From Flavobacterium sp. NRK F7 (GTDB taxonomy: Bacteria > Bacteroidota > Bacteroidia > Flavobacteriales > Flavobacteriaceae): a DNA stretch of 64,000 nucleotides. This document shows, in pieces, positions 43,136-52,169 of this stretch. The notes below the pieces were generated by a model that searched no databases, had not been told where the DNA came from, and saw only the letters and a program-made list of their open reading frames with translations. Location: contig NZ_JAMXLB010000001.1 of assembly GCF_024054195.1 (NCBI RefSeq), positions 3,302,737-3,366,736 on the forward strand, read 5' to 3'. A program made the position numbers and the translations under genes. How positions within the stretch are numbered: position 1 is the first letter of the stretch; every line of letters starts with the position of its first letter.

Positions 43136-44598
43136 GATGAGAATTCTTTTATAATTTGTTCACTTACGATTTTTCCAGAGATCAATGACGGTGGCACTCC
43201 TGGGCCAGGAACGGTTAATTGGCCAGTAAAAAATAAATTTTGAACTTTTCTACTCTTTATTTTGGGTCTTAAAAATGCGGTTTGCGTTAAAATATTGGCT
43301 AACCCATAAGCATTCCCTTTATAAGAATTATAATCTTTTATAAAATCATTCACACAATAGGACTCAACAAATATAACATTTTGTTTTACTGACTGTTGCG
43401 TTATTTTCTCTAATCTATCAATAATAATATCAAAATACTGCTTTCGTATCACTTCAGTGTCTTCTAAACCTGGAGCAATTGGTATTAAAAATGTAGCTGC
43501 TTCTTTACCTTCGGGAGCAAAAAACGCATCCGTTTTAGAAGGAAAACTTGCATAAAACAAAGGTTCTTTAGGCCAAACTTTAGTATCATAAATTTCTTTT
43601 GCATGCGGTTCAAATGGCGTATCAAAAAATAAAGTATGATGCGAAACGTTTTCTAATTTTTTATCAAAACCTACATAAAATAAGAGAGAAGATGGTGCAA
43701 ATATTTTTTTGTCCCAATAGGCTTCCGAATACATTCTGTTTTTTTTATCTAATAATTGCTCCGAGTGATGATAGTCTGCTCCACTAACCACTATATCAGC
43801 GTATTCATCACTACCATTCACATGTACTCCAATTGCTTTTCCATCTTTTACTAAAATTTTAGAAACGGTTGCATTGGTGTGTATATCTACCCCTAATTCC
43901 TCAGCTAAATTTTGCATGGCTTCAACCACAGCATACATTCCTTTTTTTGGATGCCAAGTACCTAGACCAAAATCTGCAAAATTCATAAAACTATAAAAAG
44001 AAGGCGTATCTGAAGGTTTTGCTCCTAAAAACAAAACTGGAAACTCTAAAATTTTAATTAATTTTTCGTTTTTAAAACGCTTTCTTACTTCTTTAGAAAT
44101 CGTAGAAAAAAACTGCCCCACTCTTGTAATCGTTTCTGGAGTTACGAGTTCCAGAGGAGAATTTCCTGGTTTGTAAACCATTTTATCCACTGCAATTGCA
44201 TAATTATCTTGTGCTTCTTTTATAAATGAACGTAACTTTTTTGCACTACCGGCTTCAATATTTTCAAATGTTTCAGCTATGGCATCCAAATGATCATCAA
44301 TAGTCACTTTTTCATTTCCTTGAAAATAAACGTCATAAGCAGGAGCCAGTTTCTCTAGAACATAATAATCGGATACTTGTTTGCCGAAGTCAGCAAAAAA
44401 TTTTTCAAAAACACCTGGCATCCAATACCAAGTTGGACCTATATCAAAATGGAAACCTTCACGAGAAAGCCTTCTTGCTCTTCCACCAACGGAGGCATTT
44501 TTTTCATAAAGTGTCACTTTATTTCCTGCTTTCGCTAAATAACAAGCCGCTGATAAAGAAGCAAATCCTGAACCAATGACTATAATTTTTTTGTCCAT
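43132..44598 (-). CDS. crtI: Phytoene desaturase
   Basis: A protein of 488 residues. The FAD-binding N-terminus is KIIVIGSGFASLSAACYLAK, then LYEKNASVGGRARRL and FDIGPTWYWMPGVFE. The C-terminal carotenoid-desaturase signature appears in NLFFTGQLTVPGPGVPPSLI followed by S-G. It converts phytoene to lycopene by four desaturations, at the membrane. The gene is first in the crtI-crtB-crtZ unit, 42 bases after the MerR-family regulator on the same strand, and may be in its transcript. Confidence 0.95.
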   Translation of the reverse strand: MDKKIIVIGSGFASLSAACYLAKAGNKVTLYEKNASVGGRARRLSREGFHFDIGPTWYWMPGVFEKFFADFGKQVSDYYVLEKLAPAYDVYFQGNEKVTIDDHLDAIAETFENIEAGSAKKLRSFIKEAQDNYAIAVDKMVYKPGNSPLELVTPETITRVGQFFSTISKEVRKRFKNEKLIKILEFPVLFLGAKPSDTPSFYSFMNFADFGLGTWHPKKGMYAVVEAMQNLAEELGVDIHTNATVSKILVKDGKAIGVHVNGSDEYADIVVSGADYHHSEQLLDKKNRMYSEAYWDKKIFAPSSLLFYVGFDKKLENVSHHTLFFDTPFEPHAKEIYDTKVWPKEPLFYASFPSKTDAFFAPEGKEAATFLIPIAPGLEDTEVIRKQYFDIIIDRLEKITQQSVKQNVIFVESYCVNDFIKDYNSYKGNAYGLANILTQTAFLRPKIKSRKVQNLFFTGQLTVPGPGVPPSLISGKIVSEQIIKEFSS

Positions 44599-44640
44599 TA
44601 TTGTTATTTGTTTTTAAATATAATAAATATTCATTCTTTT

Positions 44641-45534
44641 TTAAAGATTCAATAGCAAATTTTGAATTTCAGAATAACATGTAACCGAATCATACTTTTG
44701 AGTTATATGCTCAATTTGCTTTCCTAAAACATACAATTTATTTGGAGTTTCTTTTAAGATGGTTTGATGAAATTGATTCAAATAGTTATTTACTTCTTCA
44801 GCTAATGGTTGCACCGTAAAATAGGAAATAAAATGTACTTCGTCAAAGTATTGCTTCATATCTTCCAAATCTTCCATAGGCACGCTTTCTCCTAAATACA
44901 AGGTACTATATCCTTTTTTTAATAATAAATAATTAATGAATACAAGACCCAATTCATGAATTTCATTCATTGGAAGGTATAATACAAATACTTTTTTACG
45001 GCTATGTTTTATTTGTTGATGAGCTTCCTCTATAACAGTATACAATTTTTGTCGGATTAAAGCACTAATAAAATGCTCGTGTATCGGTTTTAAAGTTGCG
45101 GTCTGCCATAAAACACCTATTTCATCTAGGAGAGGAATAAAGACTTCATAAAAAATTTCCTCAAATGATTTGGTTTCTGCTAATTTCGCATAAGTCTCAT
45201 GAAATAACTGCGTATCAAAATTAAACATGGCAAATTTAAAGGAAGAAATAGCTAATGAAGAACTGTTCTTATCAGAATAGATTTGCTTCACCAAACTATT
45301 CATATCTTCTGTAGATAAGGAAGATATTTTCGAAATCTTGTAACCAAAATTATTTAAAAAAGTAATATTAAGTAATTTAAGTAAATCTTCCGAATTATAC
45401 GATCGTATATTATTTTCATTTCTGTCTGGCGAAAATATAGAATAACGCTTTTCCCAAATTCTGATGGTGTGCGCTTTTATCCCTGAAAGGTTTTCAAGAT
45501 CTTTTACACTAAAAGAAGTTTTAATATTGTTCAT
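44641..45534 (-). CDS. MerR-family regulator with cobalamin-binding domain, CarH-like
   Basis: A protein of 297 residues. An N-terminal MerR helix-turn-helix (SVKDLENLSGIKAHTIRIWE with the winged KRYSIFSPDR) is followed by a helical cap with W143-x9-E153-H154 (LWQTATLKPIHEHFIS). Then comes a B12-binding Rossmann fold with E191-I-H193-E-L-G196. These motifs are those of CarH photoreceptors, in which adenosylcobalamin holds a repressor tetramer in the dark and light breaks it. The placement directly before crtI fits control of carotenoid synthesis. A B12-independent CarA-like role remains possible, but the key residues are all present. Confidence 0.85.
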   Translation of the reverse strand: MNNIKTSFSVKDLENLSGIKAHTIRIWEKRYSIFSPDRNENNIRSYNSEDLLKLLNITFLNNFGYKISKISSLSTEDMNSLVKQIYSDKNSSSLAISSFKFAMFNFDTQLFHETYAKLAETKSFEEIFYEVFIPLLDEIGVLWQTATLKPIHEHFISALIRQKLYTVIEEAHQQIKHSRKKVFVLYLPMNEIHELGLVFINYLLLKKGYSTLYLGESVPMEDLEDMKQYFDEVHFISYFTVQPLAEEVNNYLNQFHQTILKETPNKLYVLGKQIEHITQKYDSVTCYSEIQNLLLNL

Positions 45535-45555
45535 CGTTTTTCAAATTTCGTTAAA

Positions 45556-45563
45556 CAAATATA
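45556..45563 (-). promoter_or_regulatory. -7 promoter element for the CarH-like gene
   Basis: On the minus strand TATATTTG (45563-45556) is a perfect -7 match about 22 bases before the start codon at 45534. No good TTTG is seen at -33, as expected for a promoter needing an activator or one that is regulated. It lies between the end of the GH25 gene and the regulator gene. Confidence 0.5.
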
Positions 45564-45578
45564 AAACTATTTTTTGAT

Positions 45579-46457
45579 TTATGGTTTAGTACTTTCAATA
45601 AATTTTACAAAATCGCCATTAAAGACATTCAAATCTATCATTCCTTTGATACCTTCAACTTTCGCTTTTTCAGTAAATTGCCACATAAACCATTCTTTTT
45701 CGGGCTTTTTTTTCCAAATATTGTAATTGGCAATCCAAAAAGGGTAATCAGAAAATTCCTTTTTCAAAAAATCATTGTAATAACTTTCTCCAGTATAAAT
45801 AATAGGCTTCATTTTGTAATGGGCTTCTATTTTGTTTAGCCAACGATGTAAACCTAATTTCAAACTATCTAAAGATTGCGTTTTAGGCAATTTTTCAATA
45901 TCTAGAACAGGTGGAAAGTCTCCTGAAGACAATTGAACGGTTTGTATAAAGTTATTTGCTTGTAATATTGAGTTTTCATTAGGCCGATAATAATGATAAG
46001 CACCTCTTACAAAATTATTCTTTTTTGCTTCCTTCCAATTGTATGAAAATTTACTATCAACCTTATCCTTTCCAGCAGTAGCGCGAATAAATGCAAATGA
46101 CAAACTAAAAGTATCTTCTACTTTTTGTGCTCTTTCCCAATCTATATTTCCTTGGTATTCCGAAACATCCATGCCAAAAATAAAATCTTGGTGCTCACTC
46201 AACACTTCATAAATACGAATATCGGCAATTGCACGTTCTTCTTTTGTGAGGCCGTCTAAACTATTCGTTTTAAAACCCAAATAATACAAAACCCCGTCTT
46301 TAAACTGATAGATTCCAAGACTAATGATAATTATCGCACAGAAAAACAAGACATAACCTATACTTTTAGCCAAAGAAAAATTGCTTTTTTTAACCGTTTT
46401 TTTTCGAGTAGCTGGACGCTTATTTGAAGAAAGTATCTGAGGCTTATTTTTTTTCAA
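45579..46457 (-). CDS. Membrane-anchored GH25 lysozyme-like protein
   Basis: A protein of 292 residues. A basic N-terminus and one transmembrane helix (about 30-50, GYVLFFCAIIIISLGIYQF) precede a GH25 domain (about 95-290). It has FGMDVSEYQGNIDWERAQ, AFIRATAGKDKVDS, the catalytic D-x-E in FPPVLDIEKL, and WFMWQFTEKAKVEGI. GH25 enzymes cleave the glycan backbone of peptidoglycan. It probably faces the periplasm. Its start overlaps pssA by 14 bases, so the two share a transcript. Confidence 0.9.
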   Translation of the reverse strand: MKKNKPQILSSNKRPATRKKTVKKSNFSLAKSIGYVLFFCAIIIISLGIYQFKDGVLYYLGFKTNSLDGLTKEERAIADIRIYEVLSEHQDFIFGMDVSEYQGNIDWERAQKVEDTFSLSFAFIRATAGKDKVDSKFSYNWKEAKKNNFVRGAYHYYRPNENSILQANNFIQTVQLSSGDFPPVLDIEKLPKTQSLDSLKLGLHRWLNKIEAHYKMKPIIYTGESYYNDFLKKEFSDYPFWIANYNIWKKKPEKEWFMWQFTEKAKVEGIKGMIDLNVFNGDFVKFIESTKP

Positions 46458-47181
46458 ATCGATTGACTATTATAGAGATACTAATGTAACCTAAAATAAT
46501 TAATGGAATAGCAACAAAATTGAACAACAACAACAAGGCTATTGCAAAAATTATAAATAAAATTTGAAGTTTAGCTTCGTCCCAACTGAACTTTTTAAAT
46601 TTTAATGCAAACAGTGGAATTTCTGCATTTAATAAATAACAACTTAAAAGTGTAATTCCAAGTAAAACATAAGGGTTATATAATGCATCAGTCAACCATT
46701 GATACGAATCTACATATTGAATCATTGGAATACTCATGATCAATAAAGCATTTGCAGGTGTTGGCAATCCAATAAAAGAATTGGTCTGACGAGTATCTAT
46801 ATTAAAGTTAGCCAATCGATAACAAGAAGCTAATGGAATTAAAAGTCCTAAATAAGGTACCACCCCCATATAATAGGTCGCTTCTGTAAGCATATATTCG
46901 GGTTGGTTTTGTTGAATGGTATCAAACAATTTGAACATCATTAATCCAGGTACTACTCCACTAGTAACCATATCGGCTAAAGAGTCTAATTGCAAACCTA
47001 ATGCACTTTGCGCTTCTAATTTTCTAGCTAAAAATCCATCCCAAAAATCAAAAAATATACCTAAACAAACCAGTAAAAAAGCATGATCATAATATCCATT
47101 AAAAATACAGATAATGGCAATTAAACCACTCAACAAGTTTAAAAGTGTAAAAGTATTAGGTATTGACTTTGTAATATTCAT
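46444..47181 (-). CDS. pssA: CDP-diacylglycerol-serine O-phosphatidyltransferase
   Basis: A protein of 245 residues with about six to eight hydrophobic segments. The CDP-alcohol phosphatidyltransferase motif D-G-x2-A-R-x8-G-x3-D-x3-D is complete in FDFWDGFLARKLEAQSALGL followed by QLDSLADMVTSG. The N-terminal SIPNTFTLLNLLSGLIAIIC is that of the PssA branch. It makes phosphatidylserine from CDP-diacylglycerol in the inner membrane, the precursor of phosphatidylethanolamine. The 265-base gap upstream to 47446 is AT-rich and has no gene. Confidence 0.9.
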   Translation of the reverse strand: MNITKSIPNTFTLLNLLSGLIAIICIFNGYYDHAFLLVCLGIFFDFWDGFLARKLEAQSALGLQLDSLADMVTSGVVPGLMMFKLFDTIQQNQPEYMLTEATYYMGVVPYLGLLIPLASCYRLANFNIDTRQTNSFIGLPTPANALLIMSIPMIQYVDSYQWLTDALYNPYVLLGITLLSCYLLNAEIPLFALKFKKFSWDEAKLQILFIIFAIALLLLFNFVAIPLIILGYISISIIVNRFEKK

Positions 47182-47446
47182 AATAACGTGCTTAAAAAAT
47201 GCTCTTAGTTGGTTTGTTTAACCCTGATGGTAGTAAAATCTTTTTTTATTTTAAAAGTAACCTATTTACAATCAACTAATTACTTTTTCAATAAAAAAGA
47301 TTGAAACGAACAGCAGGAAAACGATTTAAAAAGAGCCTATTGTTTGGTTTTTACTAATTTTAGAACAAATGTAATACAATAAGTTAATACATTTAGAGTT
47401 TACTAATTAAGATTTTTATTTCATCTTTGTAAAAAATTAATTTGCT

Positions 47447-48517
47447 TTGAAAAATACGTTTGTTGTTGTTTTGTTTTTTTACACCTTAACCTCAAGTAGT
47501 CAGACTTTTAGGAAATATTCCAATGAATTTTTAAGTATTGGAGTAGATGCTGCAGCATTAGGAATGAGTAATGCGGTTACAGCTCATACTGGAGATGTTA
47601 ATTCGGGTTATTGGAATCCTGCTGGTTTACTGCAATTAGAAGACAAACAAATTGGTTTAATGCATGCCAATTATTTTGCTAATATAGCACAATATGATTA
47701 TGCTGGGTTTGCTATGCCTATTGATGACCGAAGTGCTTTAGGTATATCTATAATCCGTTTTGGTGTAGATGATATTCTTAATACTACACAGTTAATAGAT
47801 AGTCAAGGAAACATTGATTACAATAGAATTTCACTTTTTTCGACAGCTGATTATGCTTTAACTGTTTCCTATGCTCGAAGCTTGCCTGTTCAAGGAATTA
47901 ACTATGGAGTAAATGCAAAAGTAATTCGCAGGGTAATTGGAGATTTTGCTAACTCTTGGGGATTTGGTTTTGATTTAGGAATTCAATATCAAACTGAAAA
48001 TGAATGGATGCTTGGCTTAATGTTGCGTGACATTACTACAACTTATAATACTTGGGCCATTGATACAGAAGAATACGAAAAAATTAAAAATGCAATTCCA
48101 GGCGAAAATCAAGAACTTCCTGAAACCAGTGAAGCTACTTTACCTAAAGCACAATTTGGAGTTGCTAAAAAATATATATTTCGATACGATTATAGCCTAA
48201 CAGCAGCTGCTAACTTAAACATGCAATTTACTCAAACGAATGATATTATTTCAACCAATTTAGTGAGTATTGATCCTGCACTAGGATTTGAATTTGGTTA
48301 TGTTGATTTGGTTTTTTTAAGAGCAGGTGTGGGTAATTTTCAACAAATCACTCAAATAGACAATACACAAAAATTAAGTTTCCAACCCAATATTGGTTTA
48401 GGGTTTAAATATAAAGGTATACAAATAGATTATGCATTAACCGATTTAGGTGACCAAAGTGCCGCTTTGTATTCCAATATTTTTTCTCTAAAAGTTGATT
48501 TTAGTATCTTTAGATAG
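47447..48517 (+). CDS. PorV/PorQ-family outer-membrane protein, TTG start
   Basis: A protein of 356 residues. TTG at 47447 is the only start that gives a Sec signal (MKNTFVVVLFFYTLTSSSQT). The mature start EFLSIGVDAAALGMSNAVTA with DVNSGYWNPAGL is the PorV/PorQ (FadL-like barrel) signature used in Bacteroidota, and the end is strand-rich with a terminal Arg after F-S-I-F. PorV takes part in the type IX secretion system by carrying substrates to the attachment complex. Paralogues such as the one here (PorV2-like) are less well understood. It is followed by the DUF4105 gene. Confidence 0.82.
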   Translation: MKNTFVVVLFFYTLTSSSQTFRKYSNEFLSIGVDAAALGMSNAVTAHTGDVNSGYWNPAGLLQLEDKQIGLMHANYFANIAQYDYAGFAMPIDDRSALGISIIRFGVDDILNTTQLIDSQGNIDYNRISLFSTADYALTVSYARSLPVQGINYGVNAKVIRRVIGDFANSWGFGFDLGIQYQTENEWMLGLMLRDITTTYNTWAIDTEEYEKIKNAIPGENQELPETSEATLPKAQFGVAKKYIFRYDYSLTAAANLNMQFTQTNDIISTNLVSIDPALGFEFGYVDLVFLRAGVGNFQQITQIDNTQKLSFQPNIGLGFKYKGIQIDYALTDLGDQSAALYSNIFSLKVDFSIFR

Positions 48518-48554
48518 GAACATAACCTAAATAATGTTTTTGAAATAAAACGAT

Positions 48555-49667
48555 ATGATAAAAAAAATACTGTTCTCCTTTTTACTACTCCTTACTTTTA
48601 CTTGTTATAGTCAAAATATAAGTTTATCTGACCAAGCAGAAGTGAGCATCTTAACATGTGGAACTGGAAATGAATCTTATTCTTTGTATGGACATACGGC
48701 AGTTCGTATTAAAGACATACCGAATCAACTTGATATCGTTTACAATTATGGAACTTTTGATTTTGAAACTCCAAATTTTATTTTAAAATTTGTAAAAGGA
48801 GATTTACAATATTTTATGTCGGTAAGCAATTATCCTAATTTTGAATACGGATACCGATATGAAAACCGTTCCATTTATGAACAAAAACTTCAACTCACTT
48901 TAGCAAAAAAACAACAGCTCTTTGAATCCTTAAATTCAGATTTACAAAGTGAAAATCGTTTCTACACTTACAAGTTCATTGATAGGAATTGTACTAACAT
49001 GGTTGTAGACAAATTAAATACCATTTTGAGCGATACTATTATTCAGACCCAAAAGCCTGTTGAAATAACCTATCGCGAAATTTTATTCCCTTATTCAAAA
49101 AATCATTTTTGGGAACAATTGGGAATTAATATTATTTTCGGAACCAAAGTGGATCAGAAAGCGGAACGATTGTTCTTGCCCTTTGAATTTCTTGAGTCTT
49201 TAAAAAACACAACTTTAGACAATAAACCTTTAGTTTCAGAAACAACAACATTATTTGAAGCAAAACCAGTTAATTATACCCGTTCTTTTTTCAACAGTAT
49301 TTACCTTGTCATCATTTTACTTTTAATCCTTGTTTTGTTGTATAACAAAAGTATCAACCTTATCTATTTTGGCTTTGTAGGTTTAATTGGTGTTTTTTTA
49401 TGTGGTGTTGGTTTCTATTCGTTACACAAAGAAGTGATGTGGAATTACAATGCTTTATTATTTAACCCTCTCTATTTCGTTTTCCTTTATTACTATTACA
49501 AAAACAATAACAAAAAAATGCTTTTTTGGGGAAAAATTATAGCCGGATTATTACTGGTTTATTTACTATATATACTTAACAAAGTACATTTATATCTAAT
49601 GACTCCATTTATAGTGGCTCATTTTATTTTCTTAAGTAGAATAATTGTAACACAAAAGAAAGGGTAA
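48555..49667 (+). CDS. DUF4105 (Lnb-type N-terminal domain) membrane protein
   Basis: A protein of 370 residues with a Sec signal (MIKKILFSFLLLLTFTCYSQ). A periplasmic domain follows with LTCGTGNESYSLYGHTAVRI, FDFETPNFILKFVKGDLQYF and the conserved YKFIDRNCTNMV. The C-terminal third has five transmembrane helices. The Gly/His and R-N-C-T positions are typical of DUF4105, a possible cysteine-hydrolase-like domain, but no activity is proven. It lies in the same direction 37 bases after the PorV-like gene and is probably its operon partner. Confidence 0.83.
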   Translation: MIKKILFSFLLLLTFTCYSQNISLSDQAEVSILTCGTGNESYSLYGHTAVRIKDIPNQLDIVYNYGTFDFETPNFILKFVKGDLQYFMSVSNYPNFEYGYRYENRSIYEQKLQLTLAKKQQLFESLNSDLQSENRFYTYKFIDRNCTNMVVDKLNTILSDTIIQTQKPVEITYREILFPYSKNHFWEQLGINIIFGTKVDQKAERLFLPFEFLESLKNTTLDNKPLVSETTTLFEAKPVNYTRSFFNSIYLVIILLLILVLLYNKSINLIYFGFVGLIGVFLCGVGFYSLHKEVMWNYNALLFNPLYFVFLYYYYKNNNKKMLFWGKIIAGLLLVYLLYILNKVHLYLMTPFIVAHFIFLSRIIVTQKKG

Positions 49668-49700
49668 ATATACTTACGTAAAAGTGTATCCAAAAATAAA

Positions 49701-51083
49701 CTATTGTCCTCTTGCAAAAAGGATGGTACTCAATGTTTTCATTACAATATTAATATCCAAAAACAAACTTCTATGTTTAATATAATATAAATCGTAACGC
49801 AACTTCATTAAACTATCTTCCAAAGAAACTCCATAGGGATAATTTACTTGTGCCCAACCTGTTAATCCAGGTTTAATGACATGTCTCGTTTGATACAACG
49901 GTATATTCTTTGCAATTTCATCCACAAATATTGGACGTTCAGGTCTTGGTCCAATAAGAGCCATTTCTCCTTTTAATACATTTATAAATTGAGGCACTTC
50001 ATCAATTCTTGTTTTACGTAAAAATCGACCAAATGGTGTTACCCTTATATCATTTACTTTGGCAAACACAGCTCCTTCTTGTTCTGCATTTACAATCATC
50101 GTTCTTAACTTATAAATTTCAAAAGGAATCCCATTTTTACCAATACGTTCTTGTTTATAAAGAAGTGGCCCTTTATTCCACAATACATTAAATAATGCAA
50201 TAAATGGCAAAATACACAATAAGCTCAAAAGGCCTACAATGGATAAGAGTATATCTAAAAAACGAATATAAAAAGCATATAAGGCATTTTGATTACTTCT
50301 ACTAAATGGGAAAAATTTATATAATTCTTTGTCTTCAAAATGAATCGGCAAACGATTGGTGCTGTATTCATACACTTCAGCATATTGTCGTATTACAATC
50401 CCTTTTTCGAGTAACTTTAGTAATTGAGAATATAATGCAACAGAAATTACTTTATTGTTATCATTGGTAACTACAATTTCAGAAATATAATGATTTGAAA
50501 AAAAAGACTCCAATTCGGAAAGAGATAAACTTTGCAATGTTGTCTTAACAATTTTATCATCCGTGGGAATAAAACCAATTACTTTATAATGCGGATTCAC
50601 TCTTGTAAGTTCATCCACTAATTTCTCCACTTTTTTACTACTACCCACAAACAATACTGTCTTTACAAAACGGTTTGCTGCTAAAAAATAAATATAAAAG
50701 TTTCTCCAAAGTAACAAAGCGGATAAAATTGCAACAAAGAAAAAAACAATTTGAAGTCGGTTGGACGGAAGTATTGGTGTATAAAAAGGAGTTAATAAAT
50801 ATAACAGAGTTGTAACAGCCGTTGTCAAAATTGTACTTCTTAAAACGAGAAATTTATTATTCGCGATTTGAAGGTTATACATTTCAAATATAGTTCCTAT
50901 ACTCGTTATATATAAAGCCAATACTATGGTCCAATAATAACTGGTGGCTGTGATTTGAAAATAAGTAAAATTAAAATATTTCCCAATTAGGAATAAAACC
51001 AGTAAAACGAAAAAAATATCAAAAACACGAAGTAAAATCTTCCGTTCCGATATTTCAAAGTGTATTTTTCTAGAGTTTGACAT
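49701..51083 (-). CDS. Polyprenyl-phosphate sugar phosphotransferase (WcaJ/WbaP type)
   Basis: About 460 residues from the ATG at 51083. Four to five N-terminal hydrophobic segments precede a CoA-binding-like region (VLFVGSSKKVEKLVDELT). The C-terminal bacterial sugar-transferase domain (about 265-460) has PLLYKQERIGKNGIPFEIYK, LRTM, RFLRKTRIDEVPQFINVLKG and LIGPRPERP. It should start repeat-unit assembly by transferring a sugar-1-phosphate to undecaprenyl phosphate at the inner membrane. It is the last gene of the surface-glycan cluster in reading direction. Confidence 0.92.
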   Translation of the reverse strand: MSNSRKIHFEISERKILLRVFDIFFVLLVLFLIGKYFNFTYFQITATSYYWTIVLALYITSIGTIFEMYNLQIANNKFLVLRSTILTTAVTTLLYLLTPFYTPILPSNRLQIVFFFVAILSALLLWRNFYIYFLAANRFVKTVLFVGSSKKVEKLVDELTRVNPHYKVIGFIPTDDKIVKTTLQSLSLSELESFFSNHYISEIVVTNDNNKVISVALYSQLLKLLEKGIVIRQYAEVYEYSTNRLPIHFEDKELYKFFPFSRSNQNALYAFYIRFLDILLSIVGLLSLLCILPFIALFNVLWNKGPLLYKQERIGKNGIPFEIYKLRTMIVNAEQEGAVFAKVNDIRVTPFGRFLRKTRIDEVPQFINVLKGEMALIGPRPERPIFVDEIAKNIPLYQTRHVIKPGLTGWAQVNYPYGVSLEDSLMKLRYDLYYIKHRSLFLDINIVMKTLSTILFARGQ

Positions 51084-51152
51084 AATTTGGGGAATTATTT
51101 CCTTGCAAATTAAGGAATAAATTAGCAACAAATTATCGAAATAGTAACTTTT

Positions 51153-52169
51153 CTATCGTAAAATTAAATTCCATTGCTCTTTTACTCTATTCCAATCCAT
51201 AGTTTCCACAAGTTTCCTTCCAGCATTAGTTCTAGAACATGCAGCATCTGAATGAATTACAATGTTTTCTATTGCCTGACACATAGCAAATACATCACTA
51301 TCATTAACTAATAAAGCATTTTCATGATCGGTTAGTAAAAAAGGCAAACCACCTACATTGGTTGATACGATTGCTAATCCAAGAGCCATTGCTTCCAAAA
51401 CGCTTACTGGTGTGTTATCAAAATGAGTAGTATTGATAAAAATATCATGTTCAGATGCTAATTGCCACCAAGTTTCTTTAGAAAGTTGTCCTGTAAAATA
51501 AACTGAGACTCCTAAATCATTTGCTTTTTGTTGTACTTCTTGTAAACTACCGTCTTTATCAGGTCCAACCATGGTAAGTGTTGCATTAGGATATTTCTTT
51601 TGAAGTTCAAATAAAACTTCGACTGCCATGACAGGATTATAAATAGTTGCAAAAGCTCTTACCCAAAGTAATTTAGGTTGAAAAAGATTTCTCTTTTTAA
51701 ATTCATAATTTTCAATGGAAATTGTATTGGGTATATGTATCGTATTGATAAATCCTTTAGCTTCAAAAATGGTTTTTAGATAATTAGATGGAGCAACATT
51801 TCTCCAAGCATTTTCAAACAGTAATCGACATAAAAAAGGATTTCTTTGTAAGCGATTAGGTAAATTACCACCATGTAGTATAGGAATATATTTTAATTTC
51901 AGAATTCGCGCCAACTGGCTTGTAATCCATGCATACCAAAAAGCTTTCGTACTATAGGTATCGATAAGCACATAATCCGTTCGGTTTGAATTACGCAATA
52001 ATGTAAAAACCATATCGAAAACTCTAAAGAAAAAATTCTTTTTTGAAGAAACTGAAACAACTTCATATCCTTCTTCTTTAAGTGATTCTCCTAAAGTTTC
52101 TACAGTTGTTTTGTTCAAACCGTGTTGAGACAGTTTATTCCCTATGTACAGTAGGTTCTTCATCTTCAT
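51153..52169 (-). CDS. GT4-family glycosyltransferase
   Basis: A protein of 338 residues. The GT-B pattern is clear: an N-terminal acceptor domain (LLYIGNKLSQHGLNKTTVET), and a donor domain with LLWVRAFATIYNPVMAVEVL, TLTMVGPDKDGS and the E-x7-E region TPVSVLEAMALGLAIVSTNV. It would add a sugar to a lipid-linked glycan in the cytoplasm. Two Mets lie at the start (52169, 52163). The 5' end overlaps the O-antigen-ligase-like gene by 35 bases. Confidence 0.88.
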   Translation of the reverse strand: MKMKNLLYIGNKLSQHGLNKTTVETLGESLKEEGYEVVSVSSKKNFFFRVFDMVFTLLRNSNRTDYVLIDTYSTKAFWYAWITSQLARILKLKYIPILHGGNLPNRLQRNPFLCRLLFENAWRNVAPSNYLKTIFEAKGFINTIHIPNTISIENYEFKKRNLFQPKLLWVRAFATIYNPVMAVEVLFELQKKYPNATLTMVGPDKDGSLQEVQQKANDLGVSVYFTGQLSKETWWQLASEHDIFINTTHFDNTPVSVLEAMALGLAIVSTNVGGLPFLLTDHENALLVNDSDVFAMCQAIENIVIHSDAACSRTNAGRKLVETMDWNRVKEQWNLILR

